Shown here piece by piece: positions 1 through 9,391 of a DNA stretch of 64,000 nt; position 1 is the stretch's first letter; each line of letters opens with the position of its first letter. The translations under genes were made by a program, and so were the position numbers. Below the pieces are notes generated by a model that was given only the letters and a program-made list of their open reading frames with translations, made no database searches and had not been told where the DNA came from. This DNA is from Ilyomonas sp963790435 (GTDB lineage: Bacteria > Bacteroidota > Bacteroidia > Chitinophagales > Chitinophagaceae): the NCBI GenBank assembly GCA_963790435.1, contig CAWBOI010000006.1:541025-605024 (forward strand), given 5' to 3'.

Positions 1-555
1 GCGGCAAGTGCCATCAACTATGAAAGCGTTGGTACCATTGAGTTTTTGGTGGATAAGCATCGCAATTTTTATTTCATGGAAATGAACACGCGCATCCAGG
101 TTGAGCATTGCGTTACAGAAGAAGTTGTCAATTTTGATCTGGTAAAAGAGCAGATTAAAATTGCGTATGGTGAAAAAATTTCGGGCAGAAACTATGAACC
201 GCAAGGATGCGCTATTGAATGCCGCATTAATGCAGAAGACCCTTATAACGATTTTCGCCCATCGCCCGGAAAAATAACGGTGTTGCACACGCCTGGCGGT
301 CATGGTGTGCGGGTGGATAGTCATGTGTATTCGGGTTATGTAATACCACCGTATTACGATTCGATGATCGGCAAGCTCATCGCCAGAGCACGTACCCGCG
401 AAGAGGCGATTGATACCATGTATCGTGCGTTAAGCGAGTATGTAATTGAGGGTGTAAAAACAACCATCCCGTTTCATTTGCAACTAATGCAAAACGAAGA
501 TTTCCGAAGAGGAAATTTTACAACAAAATTTCTGGATGGTTTTAAAATGCAATAA
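1..555 (+). CDS. accC: Acetyl-CoA carboxylase, biotin carboxylase subunit (3' part)
   Basis: This is the C-terminal portion of biotin carboxylase, which carboxylates biotin on BCCP with ATP and bicarbonate in the first step of malonyl-CoA and fatty-acid synthesis. The frame is open from base 1, so the gene starts outside the window. Visible motifs are the ATP-grasp metal and active-site stretch FMEMNTRIQVEH and the family signature ECRINAEDP followed by F.PSPGKI. The C-terminal biotin-carboxylase domain (VDSHVYSGY, PPYYDSMIGKLI) is complete to the natural stop. It could instead be the same domain of a pyruvate or propionyl-CoA carboxylase, but the protein ends right after this domain, as stand-alone AccC does. 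Confidence 0.9.
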   Translation, partial: AASAINYESVGTIEFLVDKHRNFYFMEMNTRIQVEHCVTEEVVNFDLVKEQIKIAYGEKISGRNYEPQGCAIECRINAEDPYNDFRPSPGKITVLHTPGGHGVRVDSHVYSGYVIPPYYDSMIGKLIARARTREEAIDTMYRALSEYVIEGVKTTIPFHLQLMQNEDFRRGNFTTKFLDGFKMQ

Positions 556-581
556 AACCAGACGCCAGTAAAATTTTCCCC

Positions 582-1769
582 ATGAAGCAGCCGCAGCAAC
601 GCTTGTATTCCATTGATGTGTTTCGGGCGGTTACTATGTTTCTGATGATTTTTGTGAACGATTTTGATGGCGTTCACAATGTGCCCGAATGGATAAAACA
701 TGCAAAAGCTACAGAAGATGCTCTTGGCTTCGCCGACACTATTTTTCCTGCCTTTCTTTTTATCATTGGCTTGTCTATTCCCATCGCATTGCAAAACCGG
801 TTGAAGCGCGGGCAAACGGGAAAGCAGTTGCTTCTTTACATTTTGCTCCGTTCTCTTGCCTTGCTCGTCATGGGCTTCTTTCACGTGAACCTTGAGAATT
901 ACAGCAATAACGCTTTATTGCCCCGACCGGTTTGGGAAATCATCATAACCATTGCTTTCTTTTTAATTTGGTTAGACTATGGAACAGTAAAGAAAGCAAC
1001 GCGCACCCTTTTGCAAAGCGTAGGTTTGGTTTTGCTGATAACGATGGCTGTGATCTACAAAGGTGAAAATGAGAGCCACATAATTCTACCGATGCAGCCG
1101 CAATGGTATGGCATTTTGGGCTTGCTGGGTTGGTCGTATCTCATCTGCGCTCCCTTGTATCTACTCTCAAAAGGTAAGGTTTGGTTTTGCCTTATTTCCT
1201 GGGCGTTTTTCTTTCTGTTTTCTGTTGCTGCTAAAGCAGATTTGCTGGATATTTTAGAGCCTGTTCATCATTACATCTGGATTGTTGGAAGCGGCTCTAT
1301 GCCTGCCTTTACGATGGCTGGCGTGGTTGTTTTTGTTTTGTATAAAAAGTTAGTGAGCGAAAACAAAATGAACCAATTGTGGTTGCTTCTTAGCATGTTT
1401 GGTTTGTTGAATATTGCACTTGGTTTTTTGACTCGTCCACTCGGTGGCATTTCAAAAATTCATGATACGCCTTCTTGGATTGGACTCTGCACAGGCATAT
1501 CTGTTTTTGTTTTTATACTTATCATTTATCTCGTTGATGTAAAGCATAAAAAAGAATGGTTCAACTTCATCAAACCTGCCGGAACAGTTACGTTGGTTTG
1601 CTATCTCATTCCCTATATTTTGTACCCGTTGTATGAAATTTTCCATTTTCACTTTCCCCAGTTTTTGAATGAAAGCTGGGGCGGATTGTTTAGATCAATC
1701 CTAATTTCTTTATTGGTCATTCAAATTGCAGGGTGGCTTGAAAGACGCCGGTTTCGGTTGAAGATATAA
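582..1769 (+). CDS. DUF5009 / HGSNAT-like membrane acyltransferase
   Basis: A 395-residue polytopic membrane protein with about ten hydrophobic segments. It opens with RLYSIDVFRAVTMFLMIFVND, the hallmark of the family that includes DUF5009, DUF1624 and the catalytic region of heparan-alpha-glucosaminide N-acetyltransferase. A short loop with FADTIFPAFLFIIGLSIPIA follows, as in that family. Members are thought to move acyl groups across the membrane onto sugars; the substrate here cannot be told from sequence. It lies 26 bases after accC on the same strand and may be co-transcribed, but no functional link is evident. Confidence 0.75.
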   Translation: MKQPQQRLYSIDVFRAVTMFLMIFVNDFDGVHNVPEWIKHAKATEDALGFADTIFPAFLFIIGLSIPIALQNRLKRGQTGKQLLLYILLRSLALLVMGFFHVNLENYSNNALLPRPVWEIIITIAFFLIWLDYGTVKKATRTLLQSVGLVLLITMAVIYKGENESHIILPMQPQWYGILGLLGWSYLICAPLYLLSKGKVWFCLISWAFFFLFSVAAKADLLDILEPVHHYIWIVGSGSMPAFTMAGVVVFVLYKKLVSENKMNQLWLLLSMFGLLNIALGFLTRPLGGISKIHDTPSWIGLCTGISVFVFILIIYLVDVKHKKEWFNFIKPAGTVTLVCYLIPYILYPLYEIFHFHFPQFLNESWGGLFRSILISLLVIQIAGWLERRRFRLKI

Positions 1770-1985
1770 GTTGTACAAAACATCAAAATGATAGGCTGTA
1801 AAGCTTTTTATATTACTTATGCTCAATTAACAATCTTAAACAAGTTCATCATACACAACACAGATTGCTTTATGCCCTGCCTGCCGATAATCAGGCTTCC
1901 ATTGAAGAACAACCAAAGCACCAAACTAAAATAAAACGTATGTTTGAAAGCCAACGTAAAACTATAAATCCACGCTATCTACATT

Positions 1986-4900
1986 ATGAGTTTGTATGCC
2001 ATTACCCAATACCGGAACGAGCTTCAAAAAATCATTCAGTTCGGCGGCAGTAAAAAAGAAACCGCCATCCGCAATGCGTTTTATTATTTGCTGAACGAAT
2101 ATGCCCGTGATAAAGACCTGATGCTGATTGCCGAAATATCTGCCAAAAACAAACAGGGCAAAATCATCACGCCCGATGGTACTTTAAAAGATTATATCCG
2201 CAACGATTGGGGCTATTGGGAAAGCAAGGATGAAAGCGACGACATCAACGAAGAAATCCGGAAGAAGTTTGATAAGGGCTATCCATCCGATAACATCTTG
2301 TTTGAAGATTCGCAAACCGCTGTGCTCTTTCAGCATGGGGGCGAAGTGGCACGTATCAACATGCACGATGATGAGCAGCTTCACGCCATTCTCACCCGCT
2401 TTTTAAGCTACGAGCGCCCCGATGTGCACAACTTTCGCGAGGCGATTGAACATTTTAAACAAGACATTCCCCTTGTTACCGAAGCCATCCGCAGCATTAT
2501 TGAAAAAGAGGCAAAAACAAACACCGCGTTGAAGGCAGCGAAAGCCGGTTTTCTCGCCATGTGCAGGGAAGCTATTAACCCCGATATTACAGATGATGAT
2601 GTAAAAGAAATGATGATTCAGCACATACTGAGTGCCGATATTTTCAACACCATTTTTGATGAGCCGCATTTTCACCAGGAAAACAACATTGCCCGTGAAC
2701 TGAACAAAATGATTCAAACTTTCTTCACCGGCAATGTGCGCAAAAACACGCTCGGCAGCATCAAGCATTATTACGATACCATCAACGCCCGCGCCGCCGC
2801 CATTGCCGACCACCACGAAAAACAAAAGTTTTTGAAAGTGGTGTACGAAGCGTTTTACAAAGGCTACAATCCAAAAGCTGCCGACCGGCTGGGCATTATT
2901 TATACGCCCAACGAAATTGTGCAGTTTATGATACGCAGCACCGATTATCTTTTGCACAAACATTTTGGCAAAACACTCGGCGATAAAAATGTTGAAATCC
3001 TCGACCCTGCCACGGGCACCGGCACATTCATTTGCGATATTATTGATTACCTGCCCGCCGGCAAGCTAAAGCACAAATACAAGAACGAGCTGCACGCTAA
3101 CGAAGTAGCCATTTTGCCTTACTACATTGCCAATTTGAACATTGAATTTACCTACAAACAAAAAACCGGCAATTACGAAGAGTTTGATGCGCTTTGTTTT
3201 GTGGATACGCTGGATAACACCGGCTTTCACTGGGCGGGCAAGCAAGGCAGCTTGTTTGGCGTAACCGCCGAAAACGCCGAGCGTATTAAAAAGCAAAATG
3301 AGCGAAAAATAAGCGTTATTATTGGCAACCCGCCTTACAATGCCAAGCAGGAGAATTACAATTTTCAAAACGCCAACAGAGCTTACAAAGAAATTGATAA
3401 GCGGATAAAAGATACTTACATTAAACAGGGAACCGCGCAAAACCAAATTGTTGTGTATGATATGTACACCCGCTTTTATCGCTGGGCGATGGATAGATTG
3501 AATGAGAATGGCATTATTGCTTTTATAACCAATCGCAGCTTTATTGATGCAAGAGCCTTTGATGGGTTCAGAAAAATAATCAAAGAAGAGTTCGATCATG
3601 CTTACATCATTGATACCAAAAGTGATGTACGCGCCAACCCAAAAATTGCCGGAACAACACACAATGTATTTGGCATCCAAACCGGCGTGTGCGTTATGTT
3701 TTTAGTAAAAAGTTCATTCAAGCAAGTAAAGCCGCATCCTTGCCGAATTAACTATATCGCAATGGATGATTTTTGGCGAAAAGAAGAAAAGTGGGCTTGG
3801 TTTGCTGAACATAAAATTGAAAATATAGAGTTTGATAATATCTCGCCGGATAAAAACAACAACTGGATTAATCAATCCCAAAATGATTGGGAAGAATTGA
3901 TTCCTTTGATTGATAAAGAGGTGAAAGGCGGTGATAAAGAAGACGCCATTTTTAAATTGTTTTCACGAGGTGTTGCAACGCAAAGAGATGAATGGGTTTA
4001 TGATTTTTCAAAAATTCATTTAGAAAAGAAAATACAATATTTTATTTCTATTTACGAAGAAACAAGAATCAATAATTCAAATCAAAATAAGAACAAAATA
4101 AAGTGGGATAGGGAATTGAATAATTACTTGCAAAGAAACATTGCTAAGAAGTATGATGAAGGTAAAATTGTTGAATCACTTTATCGTCCATTTTACAAAC
4201 AAACATTATATTTTGACAAACACTTAAATGGAATGACTTATCAATGGTTTGATATAGTAAAACCAAATGAGAAACATAAAGTGATAATAGTTCCAGGCTT
4301 ATCATCGCCAAAAGATTTTTTTCTTTTATCATCAAATGTGATAGTTGATTTAAACTGTTTGCCCGCAGGTTGCCAATGCCTTCCACTTTATCGTTACAAC
4401 AAAGAAGGACAACAACAAGATAACATCACCGATTGGGCGTTGCAATTCTTCAACAAAAAATATGAGCAAAAACAAAACGAAAACGCATCGCCGGTTTGTT
4501 ATGCCGGAAGCCCTGAGGTAAGAGAAGAATTTTTGAAGGATGTTGCCCCTGCGAATCTCATTACCAAAGAAGCCATCTTTCATTATGTGTATGCGGTGCT
4601 TCATCATCCGGCGTATCGCTCTAAATATGCGTTGAATTTGAAACGTGAGTTTCCGCGCATTCCCTTGTACGATAACTTTTACCAATGGGAGAGTTGGGGA
4701 AAGAGGTTGATGGACTTACACATAGCCTACGAAAGTGTTGCTCCGTTTGTTTTTGCACGAAAAGAAGTGGCCCATAAAAATATGCCCAAAACCAAACTTC
4801 GCGCATTGAAAGAAGAAGGCATTATTCAGCTGGATGAAAACACCGAACTGTACGGCATACCTGCTGAAGCGTGGCAGTACAAATTAGGCAACCGCAGCGC

Positions 4901-5078
4901 TTTGGAATGGATACTCGACCAATACAAAGAAAAGAAACCAACTGACCCAACCATTGCAGAGAAATTCAACACGTATCGCTTCGCAGATTATAAAGAACAA
5001 GTAATTGCCCTGTTACAAAAGGTTTGCACCGTTAGCCTCGAAACAATAAAAATAGTAGGAGAGATGCCCACAACCTGA
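1986..5078 (+). CDS. Single-chain restriction-modification enzyme (type IIG / ISP-like)
   Basis: A 1030-residue protein that joins an N6-adenine methyltransferase with a probable nuclease. Residues 63-64 (PD) and 79-81 (ESK) form a PD-(D/E)xK nuclease pattern. Residues about 306-318 (YTPNEIVQFMIRS) lead into methyltransferase motif I at 340-348 (DPATGTGTF), and the catalytic motif NPPY is at 448-451. The part after about 620 resembles the target-recognition half of type ISP enzymes. There is no Walker A or DEAH box, so the SF2 helicase of classical type ISP enzymes (about 1500-1600 residues) is missing and the layout is closer to type IIG. The gene stands alone, with no separate R, M or S gene. 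ATG is preferred because it follows directly on the non-coding upstream region. Confidence 0.82.
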   Translation: MSLYAITQYRNELQKIIQFGGSKKETAIRNAFYYLLNEYARDKDLMLIAEISAKNKQGKIITPDGTLKDYIRNDWGYWESKDESDDINEEIRKKFDKGYPSDNILFEDSQTAVLFQHGGEVARINMHDDEQLHAILTRFLSYERPDVHNFREAIEHFKQDIPLVTEAIRSIIEKEAKTNTALKAAKAGFLAMCREAINPDITDDDVKEMMIQHILSADIFNTIFDEPHFHQENNIARELNKMIQTFFTGNVRKNTLGSIKHYYDTINARAAAIADHHEKQKFLKVVYEAFYKGYNPKAADRLGIIYTPNEIVQFMIRSTDYLLHKHFGKTLGDKNVEILDPATGTGTFICDIIDYLPAGKLKHKYKNELHANEVAILPYYIANLNIEFTYKQKTGNYEEFDALCFVDTLDNTGFHWAGKQGSLFGVTAENAERIKKQNERKISVIIGNPPYNAKQENYNFQNANRAYKEIDKRIKDTYIKQGTAQNQIVVYDMYTRFYRWAMDRLNENGIIAFITNRSFIDARAFDGFRKIIKEEFDHAYIIDTKSDVRANPKIAGTTHNVFGIQTGVCVMFLVKSSFKQVKPHPCRINYIAMDDFWRKEEKWAWFAEHKIENIEFDNISPDKNNNWINQSQNDWEELIPLIDKEVKGGDKEDAIFKLFSRGVATQRDEWVYDFSKIHLEKKIQYFISIYEETRINNSNQNKNKIKWDRELNNYLQRNIAKKYDEGKIVESLYRPFYKQTLYFDKHLNGMTYQWFDIVKPNEKHKVIIVPGLSSPKDFFLLSSNVIVDLNCLPAGCQCLPLYRYNKEGQQQDNITDWALQFFNKKYEQKQNENASPVCYAGSPEVREEFLKDVAPANLITKEAIFHYVYAVLHHPAYRSKYALNLKREFPRIPLYDNFYQWESWGKRLMDLHIAYESVAPFVFARKEVAHKNMPKTKLRALKEEGIIQLDENTELYGIPAEAWQYKLGNRSALEWILDQYKEKKPTDPTIAEKFNTYRFADYKEQVIALLQKVCTVSLETIKIVGEMPTT

Positions 5079-5102
5079 CAGGTTCTTGAACCTATCAGGT
5101 TG
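5071..5102 (+). terminator. Hairpin overlapping the stop codon of the RM gene
   Basis: Two arms of 15 bases (5071-5085 and 5088-5102) are complementary with one mismatch and are followed by TTTT. The TGA stop of the restriction-modification gene lies inside the left arm. The core AACCTGACAGGTT also occurs twice in the 13.7/15.2 kb divergent intergenic region, so this may be a dispersed palindrome used here as a terminator. Confidence 0.6.
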
Positions 5103-5220
5103 TTTTCAATCGTCTCACGCAAGTTCAATTTATCAATCAATTCTTAAAATCTGATGTTGCGAAAAGGGTTTCAACACTTTCCATTATGTTTGCCCGTCTT
5201 TATAAAAACTGCTATTTAAC

Positions 5221-8200
5221 ATGAACTTTAAACGGGTGAACAACATTACGGGCTGGGCGGTGTGCCTTATTGCCTGCTTGGTTTATATTTTAACGGCAGA
5301 AGCCGGCGGCAGCCTTTGGGATTGCGGCGAGTTTGTAAGCAGTTGTTTTAAAGTTCAGATTCCGCATCCGCCGGGTGCGCCCTTGTTCATCTTGCTCGGA
5401 CGTTTCTTTATCATTTTGTTTGGCGACAACCCAATGACCGCTGCCAAAGCTGTGAACGTGATGAGTGCGCTGGCAAGCGGGTTTACCATTTTGTTTACCT
5501 TTTGGAGCATCACGCATTTTGCGCGGCGCATTGTGCAAAAAGGTAGTGTAGCCGATTTAACAACCGGGCAAATCATCAGCATCATGGGCGCTGGCATTGT
5601 GGGTGCGCTGGCTTATACATTTACCGATTCGTTTTGGTACAGCGCGGTAGAAGGTGAAGTGTATGCCATGTCGTCTTTTTTTACTGCGCTTATTTTTTGG
5701 GCGATGTTAAAATGGGAACACAATGCTGATCAGCCCGGCGCGGATCGTTGGATTGTATTCATCTTCTTTTTGATGGGCTTGTCAATTGGCGTTCACTTGC
5801 TGGGCTTGCTTACCATTCCTGCTATTGTAATGGTGTATTACTTCCGCAAGCAGCCAACGTTTAACTATGCTTTGCTTCGCAAATATTTCATTCGTGTGGT
5901 AATTGTGGGCGGTGTGCTGGCATTTATAGGCGCCTGGCTGGCAAGCAGAGGAGAAAACAATTTGCTGAACGAATATGCTTCTAACATTCAGCAACGTTAC
6001 GGCGATGATGTTGCGCTAAGCGACAATACAGTTGCGGGTTTAATGATATTGGGAACGCTCGTTGCCATTGGTCTTTTGTACGGCATTGAAGCGCTTGGTA
6101 AAAACCGAAAAGAATATTATGGCGGCGCTTATATTTTCTTCATTATTGGTTGTGTTGTTACAGGCATCGTGCAGGTTGGCGTCATTCAGTTAACAGTAAA
6201 AGCGGCGGGTTATTTCGATATTTTCTTCGTTAATAACATAGGTCTTCCTTTCTTTTCGGGCTTCACCGTTTTCTTCGTTTTGCTTGCGATTGCCATCTGG
6301 TGGGGCTTGCGTTATGCAGCCAGAAAAGGCTTGAGCTATATGCGTCTTGGCTTGTGGTGTCTGGCATTTATGCTCATTGGCTACAGCAGCTACATTACCA
6401 CTATGATTCGCAGCAATGCCGATCCTGCTGTGGATATGTTTAATGTTGACAATCCCATGAGTTTGGTGGGTTATCTCGGTCGCGATCAATATGGCGATTT
6501 CCCTATTTTATACGGACAGAAATTTACGGCTGATATTATTCAATATTTAGAAACTTCTACCAAATACCAAAAGAGCCAGGTAGATGGAAAAGACAAATAC
6601 ATTGAGTCGGGTAAAGATGGTCATTATGTGTATCTGCCAAAAGATAAAATGGTATTTCCGCGCATGTGGGACGCCAGCAATGAACAAAACCACGCCGACT
6701 ATTATGCGATGTTTGCAAATATCGGCAAAACCAAAGATGGCACTTATGAACGATCGCCCGACTGGGGAGATAACATCAAGTTTTTTGTAGCGTATCAAAA
6801 CTACTTTATGTACCTGCGGTATTTCCTTTGGAATTTTGCCGGTAAGCAGGATGATATTGAAGGTTTGTTTTTGGGCAATAAACGCGATGGCAACTGGATA
6901 ACCGGCGTGAATGCCGTGGATAATGTTATGCTTGGCGACCAAAGCAAACTACCCGATAGTTTAAAAAACAACAAGGCGCACAACACTTTATTTGCCTTGC
7001 CCCTGATATTAGGCTTGATTGGTATGTTTTATCAATACAAGCGGCGAGGTGACGACTTCTTGGTTACGTTCCTGCTCTTCTTCATGACGGGCTTTGCAAT
7101 TGTTATCTATTTGAATCAGCCCGGCTTTCAGCCGCGTGAGCGAGACTATGCGTATGCCGGTTCGTTCTACGCTTTTGCGTTTTGGATTGGGCTTGGCGTG
7201 TTGCAAGTGAATGATTGGTTGGCAAAGAAAATGGCCCAAAGAACAGCAGCCATTGCAGCAACGGTTATTTGCCTGCTGGCAGTTCCGGTGTTGATGGCGC
7301 AACAGGAATGGAACGACCACGACAGAAGCCGCAAGCAATTGGCCCGCGATGTTGCCAAAGATTACTTGGTTAGCTGTGCGCCCAATGCCATTTTGTTTAC
7401 GTTTGGCGATAACGATACATACCCGCTTTGGTATGCACAGGAAGTAGAAGGCATCCGTCCCGACATTCGAGTTATCAATACAAGTTTGCTGGGCATTGAT
7501 TGGTACATCAACCAGTTTCGCTATAAAGTAAACCAAAGCAATCCGATTGATGTAATCTGGTCGGCAAAACAAATTGAAGGCAGAACAAGAGACATTTCGG
7601 TGTACAAACCTGCGCCCGGCTATGGCGATAACAACAAGTATTACGACTTGTACACGATGATGAAAGATTATGTGGGCAATGATGCCAACCAGGACGAACG
7701 TGGTTATTATTTGTTTCCGGCTAAAAAAGTATCCCTGCCAGTTGATCCGGCTTTGGTAAAAAGCAATGGCACGGTAAATAAAAACGACAGTGTGGTAAAT
7801 GCGGTGGATTTTGAAATACCTAAAAATGCTTTGTATAAAGGCGATCTGGCAATGCTGAACATTATCGCCGCTAACAAATGGCAACGCCCTATTTATTTTA
7901 CCGTTCCTTATGGCGAATTGGGTTTTGGTAGTTATATAAGAAGAGATGGCTTGAGCTATCGTTTGATTCCTGTGCAAAATTCTACAGTGAATACCGATTG
8001 GATGTTTGATAAAGTGATGAACAAATTCGGGTTTGGAAACGCCAATGTTTTCAATGTTTATTATGATGAAGAAAACCGCAGGCATTTGAACATCATTCGT
8101 CGTGCCGATGCCGAACTGGCGTTGGATTTAGCTGCTAAAGACCGGAAAGATGATGCCAAACAGGTGTTGGAAAAAACCGATAAGATGATGCTGCAGAGCA

Positions 8201-8535
8201 ACTTCCCTTATGGCATGGTGTCGCGCAACAACGAGCACAACCGCATTGCCTTGATGTTCCTCGAAGCTTGTTACCGCGCAGAAGACAAAACATTAGCTAC
8301 GAAAGTTGCCAAAAGTGTAAAAACCGATTTGCAACAACAGCTAAAATATTACAACAGTCTCACCGGAACCGATGCCGAAAACATGGCTTACGACCTGCAG
8401 CAAACGCAAAGCCTTTTGCAAATGATGGATCAGATGGATAAAACATACAATGGCAAACAACCTGCTGTTCGAGAAAACGGTGCGATTGGAAAAGATTCAA
8501 CTCCGATTGTTAATCCAGGGGATGCGGGGCAATAG
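5221..8535 (+). CDS. DUF2723 membrane protein (protein O-mannosyltransferase-like)
   Basis: A large (1104 residues) integral membrane protein of the DUF2723 family, which is widespread in Bacteroidota and resembles GT-C glycosyltransferases. The start GWAVCLIACLVYILTAEAG and the early acidic motif SLWDCGEFV match the first loop of the family, where Asp/Glu is expected to serve lipid-linked sugar transfer. About eleven hydrophobic segments span residues 10-400 and 590-700. A soluble C-terminal half follows (residues about 710-1104, starting LFTFGDNDTYPLWY). The C-terminus is polar and ends in a Gln/Met-rich helix. A role in surface or secreted protein glycosylation is inferred from the family only. 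It is monocistronic by position. Confidence 0.85.
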   Translation: MNFKRVNNITGWAVCLIACLVYILTAEAGGSLWDCGEFVSSCFKVQIPHPPGAPLFILLGRFFIILFGDNPMTAAKAVNVMSALASGFTILFTFWSITHFARRIVQKGSVADLTTGQIISIMGAGIVGALAYTFTDSFWYSAVEGEVYAMSSFFTALIFWAMLKWEHNADQPGADRWIVFIFFLMGLSIGVHLLGLLTIPAIVMVYYFRKQPTFNYALLRKYFIRVVIVGGVLAFIGAWLASRGENNLLNEYASNIQQRYGDDVALSDNTVAGLMILGTLVAIGLLYGIEALGKNRKEYYGGAYIFFIIGCVVTGIVQVGVIQLTVKAAGYFDIFFVNNIGLPFFSGFTVFFVLLAIAIWWGLRYAARKGLSYMRLGLWCLAFMLIGYSSYITTMIRSNADPAVDMFNVDNPMSLVGYLGRDQYGDFPILYGQKFTADIIQYLETSTKYQKSQVDGKDKYIESGKDGHYVYLPKDKMVFPRMWDASNEQNHADYYAMFANIGKTKDGTYERSPDWGDNIKFFVAYQNYFMYLRYFLWNFAGKQDDIEGLFLGNKRDGNWITGVNAVDNVMLGDQSKLPDSLKNNKAHNTLFALPLILGLIGMFYQYKRRGDDFLVTFLLFFMTGFAIVIYLNQPGFQPRERDYAYAGSFYAFAFWIGLGVLQVNDWLAKKMAQRTAAIAATVICLLAVPVLMAQQEWNDHDRSRKQLARDVAKDYLVSCAPNAILFTFGDNDTYPLWYAQEVEGIRPDIRVINTSLLGIDWYINQFRYKVNQSNPIDVIWSAKQIEGRTRDISVYKPAPGYGDNNKYYDLYTMMKDYVGNDANQDERGYYLFPAKKVSLPVDPALVKSNGTVNKNDSVVNAVDFEIPKNALYKGDLAMLNIIAANKWQRPIYFTVPYGELGFGSYIRRDGLSYRLIPVQNSTVNTDWMFDKVMNKFGFGNANVFNVYYDEENRRHLNIIRRADAELALDLAAKDRKDDAKQVLEKTDKMMLQSNFPYGMVSRNNEHNRIALMFLEACYRAEDKTLATKVAKSVKTDLQQQLKYYNSLTGTDAENMAYDLQQTQSLLQMMDQMDKTYNGKQPAVRENGAIGKDSTPIVNPGDAGQ

Positions 8536-8659
8536 TTTGAAATATGAATGCAACAAACTTTCAGACGAAGTAATAAGTTGGCAGACACCTTGGTGTTTTC
8601 AGTTGGTGTATTCATTCAATAAAGTAATTTTTTAGAGTTGAATATAAATTGAGCATAGA

Positions 8660-9121
8660 GTGATACAGCGATTTTATTTCGACACTTCGGTTTTTGGTGG
8701 TGTATTTGACAAAGAGTTTGAAGAAGCGACTTTGCAGCTTTTTGAAAGAGTCAAAACAGGAAATTTAATTTGCGTATATTCTGACTTGTCAGAAAGTCAA
8801 CTTGTTGATGCTCCTGAAAAGGTAAGAGAATATTTTAAAAGTTTACCTAAAGAAAAACTTGAACGTATCATTGTTAATGACGAAATTCTTTCACTTGCAA
8901 CAAAGTATATTCAGGAAAAAGTTGTAGGGCAAACTAGCTTGGGTGATTGCATACATATTGCATCTGCTACTATAAATAAAGCAGATATTTTAGTCAGTTG
9001 GAATTTTAAACACATAGTAAATGTTTATAGAATAAGAGGTTATAATTCCATAAACATCCGTTCAAACTATCAATCATTAGAAATACGTTCGCCAAAAGAA
9101 ATTTTAGAATATGGAGACTGA
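8660..9121 (+). CDS. PIN-domain protein, probable VapC-like toxin
   Basis: A 153-residue protein with the PIN nuclease pattern: YFDTSVFGGVFD near the N-terminus gives the first acidic residue, a middle glutamate sits in LSESQL, and TSLGDCIHIASATINKADILVSWNFKHI gives the conserved Asp/His-Ala and Asp-W-N signatures. PIN toxins are Mg-dependent RNases that cut tRNA or mRNA. The frame starts with GTG, as no in-frame ATG lies upstream before a stop. A small gene overlaps its 3' end by 11 bases and is the likely antitoxin. Both are more AT-rich than the flanking DUF2723 gene, suggesting transfer. Confidence 0.8.
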   Translation: MIQRFYFDTSVFGGVFDKEFEEATLQLFERVKTGNLICVYSDLSESQLVDAPEKVREYFKSLPKEKLERIIVNDEILSLATKYIQEKVVGQTSLGDCIHIASATINKADILVSWNFKHIVNVYRIRGYNSINIRSNYQSLEIRSPKEILEYGD

Positions 9122-9266
9122 TAATAAAATAAAGGAAAAGGAGTTTGACACAGTAAAGACTTTTAGAGTAATAAAAGAAAAAATGTCGTTTGAAATGGCA
9201 AATATGACCTTTGAGCAAATCAAGGAATATTTGAAAGCAAAAAGTCAAAAGCTGGAAACAAAATAA
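9111..9266 (+). CDS. Small antitoxin-like protein downstream of the PIN gene
   Basis: A 51-residue, charged, helical protein starting METDNKIKEKEFDTVK and ending in FEQIKEYLKAKSQKLETK. The pattern FD.VK..R.IKEKMS..M..MTFEQIK resembles short partners found beside PIN toxins in Bacteroidota and cyanobacteria. Its ATG lies inside the last codons of the PIN gene (11-base overlap), so translation is probably coupled. Antitoxin function is inferred from position and size. No DNA-binding domain is recognisable, so autoregulation by this protein alone is uncertain. Confidence 0.6.
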   Translation: METDNKIKEKEFDTVKTFRVIKEKMSFEMANMTFEQIKEYLKAKSQKLETK

Positions 9267-9334
9267 CGGGCTTTTGCAATACATGCAACGAATCTATTAG
9301 GTTGAGTAGCATTAATCATAGAAAGTATAGCAAT

Positions 9335-9368
9335 AAAAAACCTGCGTTATTTCCAACGCAGGTTTTTT
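9335..9368. terminator. Bidirectional intrinsic terminator
   Basis: Perfect 14-base arms (9335-9348 and 9355-9368) enclose a 6-base loop, with A-runs on the left and T-runs on the right. It lies between the plus-strand toxin-antitoxin pair and the minus-strand hppA and can end transcription from both sides. Confidence 0.85.
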
Positions 9369-9391
9369 ATTTATCGAAGTATTTTCGCTGC

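Noticed and set aside
1865..2053. A 62-codon frame upstream of the RM gene as a control protein
   Set aside because: It overlaps the RM gene start, lacks helix-turn-helix features and has no ribosome site.
3066..3680. A 204-codon open frame antisense to the RM enzyme gene
   Set aside because: No start context and no family resemblance; it mirrors the methyltransferase region.
7009..8085. A 358-codon open frame antisense to the DUF2723 gene
   Set aside because: It lies fully inside a well-supported gene; its product is Ile/Val/His-rich with no recognisable domain, typical of a shadow frame.
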